Below are positions 8,872 to 17,069 of a DNA stretch of 64,000 bases, in pieces. Each line of letters begins with the position of its first letter. Positions within the stretch are counted from its first letter, which is position 1. Source of the stretch: Bacteroidia bacterium (lineage in GTDB: Bacteria > Bacteroidota > Bacteroidia > Chitinophagales > UBA2359); assembly GCA_030427245.1 (NCBI GenBank), contig JAUHXA010000024.1:29435-93434 (forward strand), read 5' to 3'. A program made the position numbers and the translations under genes. The notes beneath the pieces were generated by a model. The model searched no databases and had not been told where the DNA came from. It was given only the letters and a program-made list of their open reading frames with translations.

Positions 8872-9645
8872 TTACTCAGGCGTAACATAAGCCGCCCGAA
8901 TCCCGCCATCCACCAAAAACTCCGTTCCTGTCGTATAAGAAGAATCATCCGAAGCTAAGTACAAGACAGCTTTCGCCATTTCCTCTGCTTCTCCAAAACG
9001 TCCCATCGGCACATGCACCAAACGCCTTTGTTTTTTTTCTTCGGTGTTCAAAAAATCCATTAATAGTTTGGTTCTCAAAGGACCAGGACACAAGGCATTG
9101 ACTCGAATATTCTCACGGGCATGAATCACCGCCAATTCGCGAGTCATAGACAAAACTGCCCCCTTACTTGCAGTATAGGCAATTTGTGGAGTCGCCGCTC
9201 CAAGCAACGCTACAAAAGAAGCTGTATTGATAATCGAACCACCTCCAGCTCTTTGCAGGGCAGGAATACCGTATTTGCAGCCAAAGAAAACGCCTTTCAC
9301 ATTGATGTTCATGGTCAAATCCCAAACTTTTTCGTCCGTTGACATCGCATTTCCATCATCCGAGTGCATGATGCCCGCATTGTTGAACAAGACATTGAGT
9401 TTGCCATAAGTTTTTTCTGCAAAAGCAATCATCTGCTCACAATCAACAGCCTTCGACACATCCGCATGAATATAAGAAGCTTCATTTCCAGCTTCTTCAA
9501 TCATTGCCAATGTTTCCCGACCACCTTCATCGTTCACATCCACCAAAACTACTTTTGCACCTTCTTTAGCGAATAGTATTGCAGTAGCTCGTCCAATGCC
9601 GCTGCTTGAGCCTGTTATTAAGGCAACTTTATTTTTTAATCGCAT
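8872..9645 (-). CDS. Short-chain dehydrogenase/reductase (SDR)
   Basis: A classical SDR of 257 residues, NAD(P)-dependent and cytoplasmic. It shows the Rossmann motif TGSSSGIGRAT near residue 11, an acidic residue after beta-2 (VDVND) that favours NAD(H), the NNAG segment (LFNNAGIMHS), the catalytic serine in INTASFVA and the YTASK catalytic Tyr-Lys pair. The C-terminus SSYTTGTEFLVDGGIRAAY is typical. The substrate is not recognisable; similar proteins are annotated as 3-oxoacyl-ACP reductase-like or alcohol dehydrogenases. It reads in the same direction as gatB but 129 bp upstream of it, with an A/C-rich tract between. Confidence 0.9.
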   Translation of the reverse strand: MRLKNKVALITGSSSGIGRATAILFAKEGAKVVLVDVNDEGGRETLAMIEEAGNEASYIHADVSKAVDCEQMIAFAEKTYGKLNVLFNNAGIMHSDDGNAMSTDEKVWDLTMNINVKGVFFGCKYGIPALQRAGGGSIINTASFVALLGAATPQIAYTASKGAVLSMTRELAVIHARENIRVNALCPGPLRTKLLMDFLNTEEKKQRRLVHVPMGRFGEAEEMAKAVLYLASDDSSYTTGTEFLVDGGIRAAYVTPE

Positions 9646-9967
9646 GATTATTCATGTTTTAATTTGCATTAAAAAAACTCCAATGCTTTTCCATTAAAAA
9701 AATCAAAATTTTGGAAGTAGGCAGTAATAATAGCAGAAAAAATGGCATAAACAAGAAGTTCTATGAGCCAAGATAAGTTTTTTTTGAGAACTAAATCAGC
9801 AGCTCAAAATAATTGATTTATGACAAGTTTCGATTTTTCCTAAAAATCGTATTGAAGGGGAACTTTATAAAGATATATTGATGTTATAATGGCATAAATC
9901 AAACTTAAACTATCAATTGTGTATGCAACAAAGTTACATTTAACTAACCTATTAAATCATTAAAACT
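9646..9967. other. Intergenic region between divergent genes
   Basis: An AT-rich 322-bp gap separating the SDR gene and the SPFH gene, which are read in opposite directions. It must hold both promoters. One TAACTTTG box is present on the minus strand at 9929-9936, but it is 290 bp from the SDR start and lacks a -33 match. I see no other feature. Confidence 0.4.
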
Positions 9968-11185
9968 ATGCAAAAATTACGGCAGTATTCTGCAATCATC
10001 ATGGTTATTTTTGGAGCTTTGTTCTTGTTCTCCTTGTCTGGCAGATTGGTCGAAACGGTAGAGGCAGATGAAGTCGTGGTCATTCAGGATCCGATTGATG
10101 GTGAATTGCACTTTCACTTTACTCCAGGTATGAAATGGCAAGGCTTTGGTTCTGTGACTAAATACAAAAAAGAAAGCCAATATTGGTTCTCTGCTTTGAA
10201 AGATCAAGGAGGCGTGGAAGATAGAAGTATTCCGATTCGCTTCAATGATGGCGGCTCAGCTCGAATGTCTGGTTCGGTTCGCTGGAAATTGCCTGTGGAT
10301 GAGGTAAGCATGAAAAAGGTGCATACTTTGTATGGTACTCAGAGGGCTGTTGAGCAACAATTGATTCGGACAGTCATGGAAAAATCGGTCTATATGACAG
10401 GTCCTTTGATGTCTTCTAAAGAATCATATGCTGAAAGACGAAACGATTTGTTGTCTTTTATTGACGATCAAGCATCGAGAGGCGTTTACCATACGACTAC
10501 CAAAGAGGTAAAAGGTGCTGACCCTTTATCGGGTAAGGAAAAAACCTTTACGATTGTAGAAATTGATTTGGACGAAAATGGAGGCTTCAAACGTCAAGAA
10601 AAATCTCCTTTGCAGGAATACGGGGTATTCATTTCCAACTTGGCTTTGAATAAAATCCAGTACAATGAAACCGTAGAAAAGCAAATTGCTCAACAGCAAA
10701 ATGCGATTATGGAAGTGCAAACGGCTATCGCAAAAGCGAAGGAAGCGGAACAAGATGCGATTCGTGCGGAAAAAGAAGGTCAAGCGCAGTCTGCAAGGGC
10801 TAAGTGGAAACAAGAAGTCATCAAGGCGCAGGCAGTGACGGAAGCAGAACAGCAAAAAGAAGTCGCTAAATTGGCGATGGAATCAGCGGAGTACTTCAAG
10901 AAGGAACAAATCTTGAAAGGAGAAGGGGAAGCAGCTCGTAAGAAGTTGGTCATGAATGCGGATGGTGCTTTGGACAAGAAATTGGAGGCTTGGGTAACGG
11001 TGAATCAACAATATGCAGATGCCATGAAAAACTATCAAGGTGATTGGGTACCAAGTGTAATCATGGGTGGCAATGGCAGTCAGGGTGGTGCAAACAATGG
11101 CGCACAGGATTTTATCAACTTGATGATGATGAAAACTGCTCAGGATTTGTCTTTGGACGTGAGCGTTCCGAGAGGAAATCAATAA
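9968..11185 (+). CDS. SPFH/band 7 domain membrane protein
   Basis: A 405-residue membrane-anchored protein of the stomatin/prohibitin/flotillin/HflK superfamily. Residues about 8-25 form one N-terminal membrane segment (AIIMVIFGALFLFSL). The SPFH domain follows to about residue 245 (VEADEVVVIQDPIDGELHF, VRWKLPVDEVSMKKVH, EYGVFISNLALNKIQY). Residues 240-340 form a long charged coiled coil rich in Ala, Glu, Lys and Gln, typical of oligomer formation. The C-terminus is Gly/Asn-rich (MGGNGSQGGANNG) and ends LDVSVPRGNQ. Such proteins build ring scaffolds that organise membranes and proteases. No NfeD-like or HflC partner lies next to it, and it is followed by two terminators, so it is probably transcribed alone. 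Confidence 0.85.
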   Translation: MQKLRQYSAIIMVIFGALFLFSLSGRLVETVEADEVVVIQDPIDGELHFHFTPGMKWQGFGSVTKYKKESQYWFSALKDQGGVEDRSIPIRFNDGGSARMSGSVRWKLPVDEVSMKKVHTLYGTQRAVEQQLIRTVMEKSVYMTGPLMSSKESYAERRNDLLSFIDDQASRGVYHTTTKEVKGADPLSGKEKTFTIVEIDLDENGGFKRQEKSPLQEYGVFISNLALNKIQYNETVEKQIAQQQNAIMEVQTAIAKAKEAEQDAIRAEKEGQAQSARAKWKQEVIKAQAVTEAEQQKEVAKLAMESAEYFKKEQILKGEGEAARKKLVMNADGALDKKLEAWVTVNQQYADAMKNYQGDWVPSVIMGGNGSQGGANNGAQDFINLMMMKTAQDLSLDVSVPRGNQ

Positions 11186-11205
11186 AATTGTAAAACTTCA
11201 AGCAT

Positions 11206-11248
11206 AAACTCAAAGTTCAAATGCAAGTTTGACTTTGAGTTTTTTTTT
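11206..11248 (+). terminator. Rho-independent terminator after the SPFH gene
   Basis: AAACTCAAAGT (11206-11216) pairs with ACTTTGAGTTT (11232-11242), and a run of T follows directly. It lies 20 bp after the stop codon. Confidence 0.8.
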
Positions 11249-11251
11249 AAA

Positions 11252-11288
11252 GCCTTCAAAGGATTTCAAGACCTTTGGAGGCTTTTTT
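11252..11288 (+). terminator. Second, tandem Rho-independent terminator
   Basis: GCCTTCAAAGG (11252-11262) pairs with CCTTTGGAGGC (11272-11282) with one mismatch, followed by six T. It backs up the terminator immediately before it. Confidence 0.7.
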
Positions 11289-11359
11289 GGTTTATGGAAA
11301 CTTTTGAGATAGGTTCTTTTGAAGAGGTCTTTTTGAAGTGGATTTGAAGCATATAAAAA

Positions 11360-12046
11360 TCAATTTACCATCCCTTCAATCACATCCGATTCATACACAA
11401 AAGTTCCTCTTTTTTCACTATTTGCAGCCTTCACCATCGCCTCCGCCACTGTTTTCCCCTCAATCGAGCGGTACTTTTTCAAAGGTCCATGTAGCAAAAG
11501 ATTCAAAGCTTTGAAGCTATACACTGCCATTTTTTCACCCATCCGAAATTCCTTTCTATCACCTGTCAAAAGCGAAGGTTGAAAAATATGAAGTGAGGGA
11601 TAATCCAAATCTTTAAGAGCCTCTTCAATTTCGCCTTTCACCTGATTGTAGAAAAAAGGAGATTTTTGGTCTGCACCCATTGCAGTGACAATAAGGTACT
11701 GTTTTGCCCCTTGCTGCAAAGCGATTTTAGCTACTTGAAGCGGATATTCATAGTCCACTTTCTTGAACTTTTCTTTGCTTCGAGCCTTTTTGATGGTCGT
11801 TCCCATACAGCAAAATACATCATCAACTTTCATCAAATGGCTGTACTGCTCCAACTTGTCAAAGTCAATCATTTGCTCGTCCAGATTAGGGTGTTTTGCG
11901 CCGCTCAAATGACGAACCAAAGTAGTCACCTTATCGTATTGCTCACTTTGAAGCAATGTTACCACACATTGGCGACCAATCAAACCTGTTGCGCCAATCA
12001 CCAATGCTGTTTTTTTAGTAGAAAAATTCATATTTTTGGAAATCAT
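11360..12046 (-). CDS. NAD(P)-binding atypical SDR, HTATIP2/TIP30-like
   Basis: A 228-residue cytoplasmic Rossmann-fold protein. It has the atypical SDR motif VIGATGLIGRQCV near residue 16, the segment VDDVFCCMGTTIKKARSKEKFKKVDYEYPLQVAKIA and the YNQVKGEIEEAL segment that carries the Tyr-xxx-Lys pair. These features match the TIP30/HTATIP2-like oxidoreductase group, whose physiological substrate in bacteria is unknown. An internal ATG at 12031 (MNFSTKKTALV) is an equally good start and would shorten the protein by five residues. It is convergent with the SPFH gene. Confidence 0.8.
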   Translation of the reverse strand: MISKNMNFSTKKTALVIGATGLIGRQCVVTLLQSEQYDKVTTLVRHLSGAKHPNLDEQMIDFDKLEQYSHLMKVDDVFCCMGTTIKKARSKEKFKKVDYEYPLQVAKIALQQGAKQYLIVTAMGADQKSPFFYNQVKGEIEEALKDLDYPSLHIFQPSLLTGDRKEFRMGEKMAVYSFKALNLLLHGPLKKYRSIEGKTVAEAMVKAANSEKRGTFVYESDVIEGMVN

Positions 12047-12090
12047 TTATAATATCACTAACTTCATTTTCAATAAATTGGTTCAATGAA

Positions 12091-12190
12091 ATGTCCATGA
12101 ATAAATCATTATTAAGACACAAAGAGAAATGATTATTTCATTCATGGTAAGTTCCATCTGACCTTCAAAAAACGAAAATAACCAGATGAA
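12091..12190 (+). repeat. 100-bp dispersed repeat with hairpin, copy 1
   Basis: This stretch aligns without gaps to 52282-52381, with 84 of 100 bases identical by hand count. It contains imperfect inverted arms, CCATGAATAAATCATT and AATGATTATTTCATTCATGG, followed by the invariant core CATGGTAAGTTCC and CTGACCTTCAAAAA. It ends by entering the start of the lipoprotein gene at 12186 (CAGATGAA). It may be a regulatory leader or an old small mobile element. Confidence 0.75.
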
Positions 12191-12668
12191 ATACCTACTC
12201 TTTTTAGCGATGCTTTCTTTGTGGCTGCAATGTGCGGACACTCATGAACAAACATCACAAACCCAACAATCAACGACAAAAATGGACAAAGATAAAGACG
12301 TGAATCAAGAGCAAATAGACACAAAAAAAAGTGAAAAACCAAACTTTCGCTATGTTGATGGCAATAACAATACCTACTTGATTACCCCTACAAGTCTGGA
12401 CTATCAACCGATTGACCAAATGATGAGTTCGAGCGGTAATTATGATGGTGGTGAACCCGTCACCAAAGAAATTGACGAGACTCAATATGCTGCAATTCAG
12501 ACTGCAATAGAGGCTGCTATCAAGAATACTGCCGCCCATATTGAAAAACGAGAAATGGGGTCGGGCTGGATAAGTGTAAAAGGTGGTGGTTCGTATAAGA
12601 TTGCTTATCGAGCGAAGGAAAAAGCAGAGATAGAAAAGACTTTGAAGGGAATCATTGAAGCGGAGTGA
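12186..12668 (+). CDS. Hypothetical lipoprotein
   Basis: A 160-residue protein with an N-terminal lipoprotein signal, MKYLLFLAMLSLWLQCAD, and lipidated C16. A Gln/Thr/Lys-rich linker (residues 20-50) leads to a small folded domain, about 55-160, with NNTYLITPTSLDYQPIDQMMSSSGNYDGGEPV and SGWISVKGGGSYKIAYRAKEK. I do not recognise a family. The start codon lies at the very end of the 100-bp repeat, which supplies its leader. The gene ends 22 bp before a DUF2279 protein, so the two are probably co-transcribed. Confidence 0.7.
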   Translation: MKYLLFLAMLSLWLQCADTHEQTSQTQQSTTKMDKDKDVNQEQIDTKKSEKPNFRYVDGNNNTYLITPTSLDYQPIDQMMSSSGNYDGGEPVTKEIDETQYAAIQTAIEAAIKNTAAHIEKREMGSGWISVKGGGSYKIAYRAKEKAEIEKTLKGIIEAE

Positions 12669-12690
12669 CTCAAAAGATAAGATATTAAAA

Positions 12691-13701
12691 ATGAAAAACT
12701 TACGATTATTCCAGAGAGTTGGGGCTCTCTATTTCTCAATCTTTTTTTTGTTGTTACTAAGCTTCCATGTTTCTGCTCAAAACATAGACGAGGAAAACAA
12801 AACGGAAAAGTTGCGTTTGGGTGTCTTAGACATTGCCCCATCTCCTCACAAAGGGCGCATTATTGGCTTGACAGCGTGGAGTTTGGGGAGTTATACGGCA
12901 ACGATGATTTCACTCAACAATGCTTGGTATTCACAATACGAGAGAAGTAAATTTCACTTTTTCAACGACAATGCCGAATGGCTGCAAATGGACAAAGTAG
13001 GTCATGCTTGGACGGCTTATTCCGAAGGTTTGTATGGAGTTGCTTTGTACCGTTGGGCGGGATTGAAGGACAAAAAGGCGATTTGGATTGGCGGAATGGC
13101 GGGTACTTTTTTTCAAGCAGGGATTGAAGTCTTGGATGGTTTTTCGGCGAGATGGGGCGCAAGTTTGGGCGATTTAATAGCCAATTCGACGGGTTCAGCT
13201 TTGGTTATTTTTCAGGAATTGGCTTGGGAAGAACAGCGATTTAGATTGAAGTTTTCGGCACATCGTCCTGACTACAAAGATTTTGACACACCTTTGCAGC
13301 TTAGAGCCGTAGATTTGTATGGTACAAGCATTGCAGAGCAATTGTTGAAGGACTACAATGGACAAACTTACTGGCTGACAGTGAATCCTTCAACTTTTAT
13401 CAAAAATCCTGATTCTAAGTTTCCGAAATGGTTGAGCATTGCAGTGGGTTATGGAGGAGAGGGAATTTTTGGAGGTCACTTCAATCAATGGACGGACGAT
13501 GAGGGCGTTTACCATGATTATGAATCCAATATTCCTCGCACTCGACAATACTACCTATCTCTTGACGTGGATTTAGATCGCATTCCAACGAATAGCAAAC
13601 TGTTGAAGGTTGTTTTGGGAGCGGTGAATGTATTGAAGTTTCCTGCGCCCGCTTTGGAGTTTGGAAAAGGAGGAACTAAGTTTCATGGGATTTATTATTG
13701 A
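12691..13701 (+). CDS. DUF2279 family envelope protein
   Basis: A 336-residue secreted or membrane-associated protein. The N-terminus from the ATG at 12691 has a signal peptide ending near SFHVSAQ; I prefer this start to the upstream ATG at 12655, which overlaps the previous gene and adds a hydrophilic tail. The core WLQMDKVGHAWTAYSEGLYGVALYRWAGLKDKKAIWIGG and GFSARWGASLGDLIANSTGSALV is the DUF2279/YfiM-like pattern, with the DKxGH segment and glycine-rich hydrophobic helices. DUF2279 proteins are common in Bacteroidota; their function is not established. The C-terminal third is beta-rich. Confidence 0.75.
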   Translation: MKNLRLFQRVGALYFSIFFLLLLSFHVSAQNIDEENKTEKLRLGVLDIAPSPHKGRIIGLTAWSLGSYTATMISLNNAWYSQYERSKFHFFNDNAEWLQMDKVGHAWTAYSEGLYGVALYRWAGLKDKKAIWIGGMAGTFFQAGIEVLDGFSARWGASLGDLIANSTGSALVIFQELAWEEQRFRLKFSAHRPDYKDFDTPLQLRAVDLYGTSIAEQLLKDYNGQTYWLTVNPSTFIKNPDSKFPKWLSIAVGYGGEGIFGGHFNQWTDDEGVYHDYESNIPRTRQYYLSLDVDLDRIPTNSKLLKVVLGAVNVLKFPAPALEFGKGGTKFHGIYY

Positions 13702-13741
13702 AGTGGTCTTACATCTAAAAGTCTAAATGTAAAAATGTAGT

Positions 13742-14230
13742 ATGAGTACGTTGATTAAATCATTGGTAAACAATAGGGAAGTGGTTTTCGACAGCGGTAG
13801 ATTTGATGATTGGTGTGTGTATGTCGTTGAAGCAAATGGGGCAAAGAAAGCTCCTTTTGACACCGAGTATTTTTCTGATTTGAAAACGATTGACAGTCAT
13901 TATTCGGGTGACAAGGTTTACAATGACTTTGTTCTCATTTATGATAAAACGAGAAAAACCATTGATTCTTCCGTTTTGGAGTTGATAGATGAAATTGTTT
14001 CTACTTATCAAGACGAACACAAAATATTGGTTGAACAATGGTTTGCGGTCATTTATGCAGGCATGATAGCAGAAGAAAACAAGCAGTTTGCCATTTTGAA
14101 GAAGCGCATTAAAAGATTGGGAATGCACCAAACGCTAATATTGGACTATGAGCCCAAAGTCGCCGCTAATTTCAGTAGGGGAAAAAAGTGGAGAGAATTG
14201 GATGCGATTATGCGACCTTTGGGGTTTTAA
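13742..14230 (+). CDS. Hypothetical protein
   Basis: A 162-residue soluble protein that I do not recognise. It has no signal peptide or membrane segment. The sequence is a mix of short beta strands (RFDDWCVYVVEANG, YNDFVLIYDKT) followed by helices (SVLELIDEIVSTYQ, EQWFAVIYAGMIAEENKQFAILKKRIKRLG), which suggests one compact alpha/beta domain. The ATG at 13742 follows the DUF2279 gene by 40 bp, and the next gene starts about 60 bp downstream, so it may be part of a small operon of envelope-related hypotheticals. Confidence 0.65.
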   Translation: MSTLIKSLVNNREVVFDSGRFDDWCVYVVEANGAKKAPFDTEYFSDLKTIDSHYSGDKVYNDFVLIYDKTRKTIDSSVLELIDEIVSTYQDEHKILVEQWFAVIYAGMIAEENKQFAILKKRIKRLGMHQTLILDYEPKVAANFSRGKKWRELDAIMRPLGF

Positions 14231-14290
14231 ACTTTGCTGGACAAGGGAAACAAGATACAGCAACACGATAAACTAAAACAACTATTCCCT

Positions 14291-14953
14291 ATGAGCCTGA
14301 GCTATCAAATAACTCCCTTCAATGTAGTGGCTTTTCTCGCCATTGTTTTTGCGATATACAGTTACCGTCCCAACATTCAAGGAGATGGATATGTTAATTT
14401 TGGTGTTTTTGTGTTGATCATCGTGAGTGTGATTGTCCTTTTGGGGGATTTTCTATTTCAACGATTTACAGACAATTATGCTTTGCTTGTCAAAGTAGAG
14501 GCGGTTATCGTCTTTTTGCTTTTTCTCATTCCCACACTTTCTTCTCGAATGAAAACCTTGGTTCTTCCACAAGGTTTCTCCAATCAATATGTTGTAACGA
14601 TTTATGGAGTTGAAGGTGCGCCACAATTCTGCTCCAAATGGACTCGCTCTTACAAAAAACAAGTCCCTCCAAACGGTATTCTACTTACTTCTACCCTCTT
14701 TGAAAACGACATTTCCAATACCAATATCAAATACCATTCGGGAGAAAATCTGAATACAAATGAATCTATGACCAGATGGTTGCCTTTTGATGAAAACACC
14801 CTTGACTGCAATGGCAAAACCTACCGCTACCAAAGCTGGAAAATTGACAATCCGACAGAAGTATATAAGCGTACAGAAGAGGCGATAAAGGCATTGAAGG
14901 AATCTTTAGAAAAGCAGTGTAAGGTGGTTTTAGAAATAGAACGGAAGCTTTAG
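14291..14953 (+). CDS. Hypothetical membrane protein
   Basis: A 220-residue protein with three predicted membrane helices near the N-terminus (FNVVAFLAIVFAIYSY, FGVFVLIIVSVIVLLGDFLF and ALLVKVEAVIVFLLFLIPTL), then a soluble domain of about 130 residues containing GVEGAPQFCSKWTRSYKKQVPPNGILLTS and two cysteines. I choose the ATG at 14291, which begins MSLSYQITPFNVV; the longer frame from 14234 would need a TTG start. No family is recognised. Confidence 0.6.
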   Translation: MSLSYQITPFNVVAFLAIVFAIYSYRPNIQGDGYVNFGVFVLIIVSVIVLLGDFLFQRFTDNYALLVKVEAVIVFLLFLIPTLSSRMKTLVLPQGFSNQYVVTIYGVEGAPQFCSKWTRSYKKQVPPNGILLTSTLFENDISNTNIKYHSGENLNTNESMTRWLPFDENTLDCNGKTYRYQSWKIDNPTEVYKRTEEAIKALKESLEKQCKVVLEIERKL

Positions 14954-14974
14954 ACAAATTCAAAAATGTAAAAA

Positions 14975-16378
14975 ATGAACAAACTACTTCTCATTTTGGT
15001 GATGCTTGCTTCAAATGTCTATGGAAAAACTCATCAGGTCGGTTCTACTCAAACTTATACTTCCCCACATGAACTGTACTTGGCGAATGTGGTCCAAGAA
15101 GGAGACACCATTGAAATAGCTGCGGAAATTTATACAGGAACAGCAGCTTTGGCTGTATGGCAGCCCAACAATCTCGTTATCAAAGGAGTAGGAGGAAGAC
15201 CACATTTGATAGCCAATGGTCAGTATATTTGGGGAAAGGGAATTTGGGTATTGGCGGGCAATGATATCACCGTTGAAAATATGGAGTTTTCGGGAGCTGC
15301 TGTTCCCGACCGCAATGGGGCGGGAATTCGATTGGACGGAATAGGGTTGACGGTTCGACATTGCTTTTTTCACGACAATGAGAACGGTATTTTAACCTCC
15401 AACCCCTACGAAGGCGACGTTTTGATAGAGTTTTCCGAATTTGCCAACAATGGGTATGGAGATGGGTTCAGTCACAATTTATACATTGGACACATCCACA
15501 AACTCACCTTTCGCTTCAACTATTCTCACCATGCAAAAATTGGACACAATCTAAAATCGAGAGCAGATGAAAACTACATTCTTCACAACCGAATTATGGA
15601 TGAAGAAACGGGCAATTCCAGCAGGTTGATTGACCTTTCCAATGGAGGCTTCGCAATTTTGATGGGAAATCTCTTGATGCAAGGACTTAATGCCGAAAAC
15701 AACAATTTAGTAGGTTATGGTAAAGAAGGCTTGTCCAATGTTGCACCGCATGAACTTTATTTTGTGAACAATACATTGGTCAATAAAAGAACCGCTTCTT
15801 GTATCTTTTTGGACATCGCCAATAACACCAATACTGCGGTCGTTTCCAACAATATTTTTGCAGGAACGGGAACAACGATTAGGGGCATTACCACCTCTTT
15901 GCAAAATAATCTTGTAGAAGAAACCCTTCCAGATTTGCTTTTTGAGGATGAACCCAATTACGATTATCGTTTGACTACCAATTCTCCTGCAATTGATTAT
16001 GGTGAAAATCTCCCATCTGTCAATGGTTTTTCGCTGATTCCAGAGGTAAGTTACGAACATCCTACCAATTTTGTACCTCGAATAATCTTTAATGATATAG
16101 ATGTTGGAGCTTATGAATTCCATCCCAGCCTGTCTATTTTTGAGCCGACTTCCGCTTCTCTATCCATCTACCCAAATCCGACTACCGACATCTTGAATGT
16201 GGATATGGGAACAAAAAAGATTGACCGCATTGAAGTTTACAATGCTTTCGGACAGAGGGTTTTATCTGTTTTTGACTGCAATAAAATTCAAGTAAGTAGT
16301 TTAGTTGAAGGACTTTACTTTGTAAGAATTGAAGCAAGTGAAGGAAGATACGGTAGCACACGATTTATTAAGAAATAA
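14975..16378 (+). CDS. Secreted parallel beta-helix protein with T9SS sorting domain
   Basis: A 467-residue exported protein. It begins with a signal peptide (MNKLLLILVMLASNVYG). The main part, residues about 20-370, carries right-handed beta-helix repeats (NDITVENMEFSG, IGLTVRHCFFHDNENGILTS, DVLIEFSEFANNG, LTFRFNYSHHAKIGHNLKSRADENYILHNRIMD), as in PL6/PL9-like lyases and other pectate-lyase folds. The last 75 residues are a type A T9SS sorting domain (LSIYPNPTTDILNV ... GLYFVRIEASEG). It is therefore probably surface-attached or released through T9SS. Polysaccharide binding or lyase activity is suggested by the fold only; no catalytic residues are assigned. Confidence 0.85.
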   Translation: MNKLLLILVMLASNVYGKTHQVGSTQTYTSPHELYLANVVQEGDTIEIAAEIYTGTAALAVWQPNNLVIKGVGGRPHLIANGQYIWGKGIWVLAGNDITVENMEFSGAAVPDRNGAGIRLDGIGLTVRHCFFHDNENGILTSNPYEGDVLIEFSEFANNGYGDGFSHNLYIGHIHKLTFRFNYSHHAKIGHNLKSRADENYILHNRIMDEETGNSSRLIDLSNGGFAILMGNLLMQGLNAENNNLVGYGKEGLSNVAPHELYFVNNTLVNKRTASCIFLDIANNTNTAVVSNNIFAGTGTTIRGITTSLQNNLVEETLPDLLFEDEPNYDYRLTTNSPAIDYGENLPSVNGFSLIPEVSYEHPTNFVPRIIFNDIDVGAYEFHPSLSIFEPTSASLSIYPNPTTDILNVDMGTKKIDRIEVYNAFGQRVLSVFDCNKIQVSSLVEGLYFVRIEASEGRYGSTRFIKK

Positions 16379-16430
16379 CCAGCAAAGATGCGCTATAAAA
16401 CACTGAATATTAAAAACTTAAATTCAAAAA

Positions 16431-17027
16431 ATGACCCGACACCGCCATTTCATTCTCCACAAACCCTACGGCTTCATGAGTCAATTCGTCTTACCAACCA
16501 ATCAAAAACGCAAATTATTGGGTGAACTCTACGATTTTCCAGAAGGAACAATGGCGATTGGTCGCTTGGACAAAACAACAGAAGGTTTGCTATTGCTCAC
16601 CACAGATGGCAAAATGAGTGAAGCAGTCCGAAGTAAAAAGGTGGAAAAAGAATACTATGCACAAGTAGATGGAATCGTGGACGAAGCCGCAATTGAAGTG
16701 ATGAAAAAAGGTGTAGAAATTGGCTTCAAAGGCATCAAATACCTCACCAAACCCTGCAAAGCTTCTCTCCTATCTCCTCCTCCTGATTTCCCTCCACGCA
16801 TCAAAAAAATTCGGGGAGACCACCATGGCCCAACGAGTTGGGTATCCATCATTTTGACAGAAGGCAAATTCAAACAAGTTCGCAAAATGACTGCGGCAGT
16901 TGGATTTCCAACCTTGCGCTTGTTCAGAGTTCGCATTGGTGATATTTGGTTGGGCGAATTGAAGGCGGGAGAAGTGAGGGAGGTCAGTACAGACTTTCTT
17001 ATGGAAAAAGCGACAGTCACAGACTGA
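16431..17027 (+). CDS. rluE: rRNA pseudouridine synthase, RluE-like
   Basis: A 198-residue cytoplasmic enzyme of the RsuA/RluB/RluE/RluF family that isomerises uridine in rRNA. The catalytic motif GRLDKTTEGLLLLTTDG carries the invariant aspartate; KEYYAQVDG and the basic segment WVSIILTEGKFKQVRKMTAAVGFPTLRLFRVRIG are also typical. It lacks the N-terminal S4 RNA-binding domain, as does E. coli RluE, which modifies position 2457 of 23S rRNA. The RluE assignment rests on this architecture and length and is less certain than the family. It is convergent with the gene at 17070-18629, 42 bp away. Confidence 0.85.
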   Translation: MTRHRHFILHKPYGFMSQFVLPTNQKRKLLGELYDFPEGTMAIGRLDKTTEGLLLLTTDGKMSEAVRSKKVEKEYYAQVDGIVDEAAIEVMKKGVEIGFKGIKYLTKPCKASLLSPPPDFPPRIKKIRGDHHGPTSWVSIILTEGKFKQVRKMTAAVGFPTLRLFRVRIGDIWLGELKAGEVREVSTDFLMEKATVTD

Positions 17028-17069
17028 GAACATTGGATTACCCGCTCTATATGACAGCCTCACCTGTCA

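Noticed and set aside
9929..9936. TAACTTTG box on the minus strand as SDR promoter
   Set aside because: It is 290 bp from the SDR start and lacks a -33 element; noted only as part of the intergenic region.
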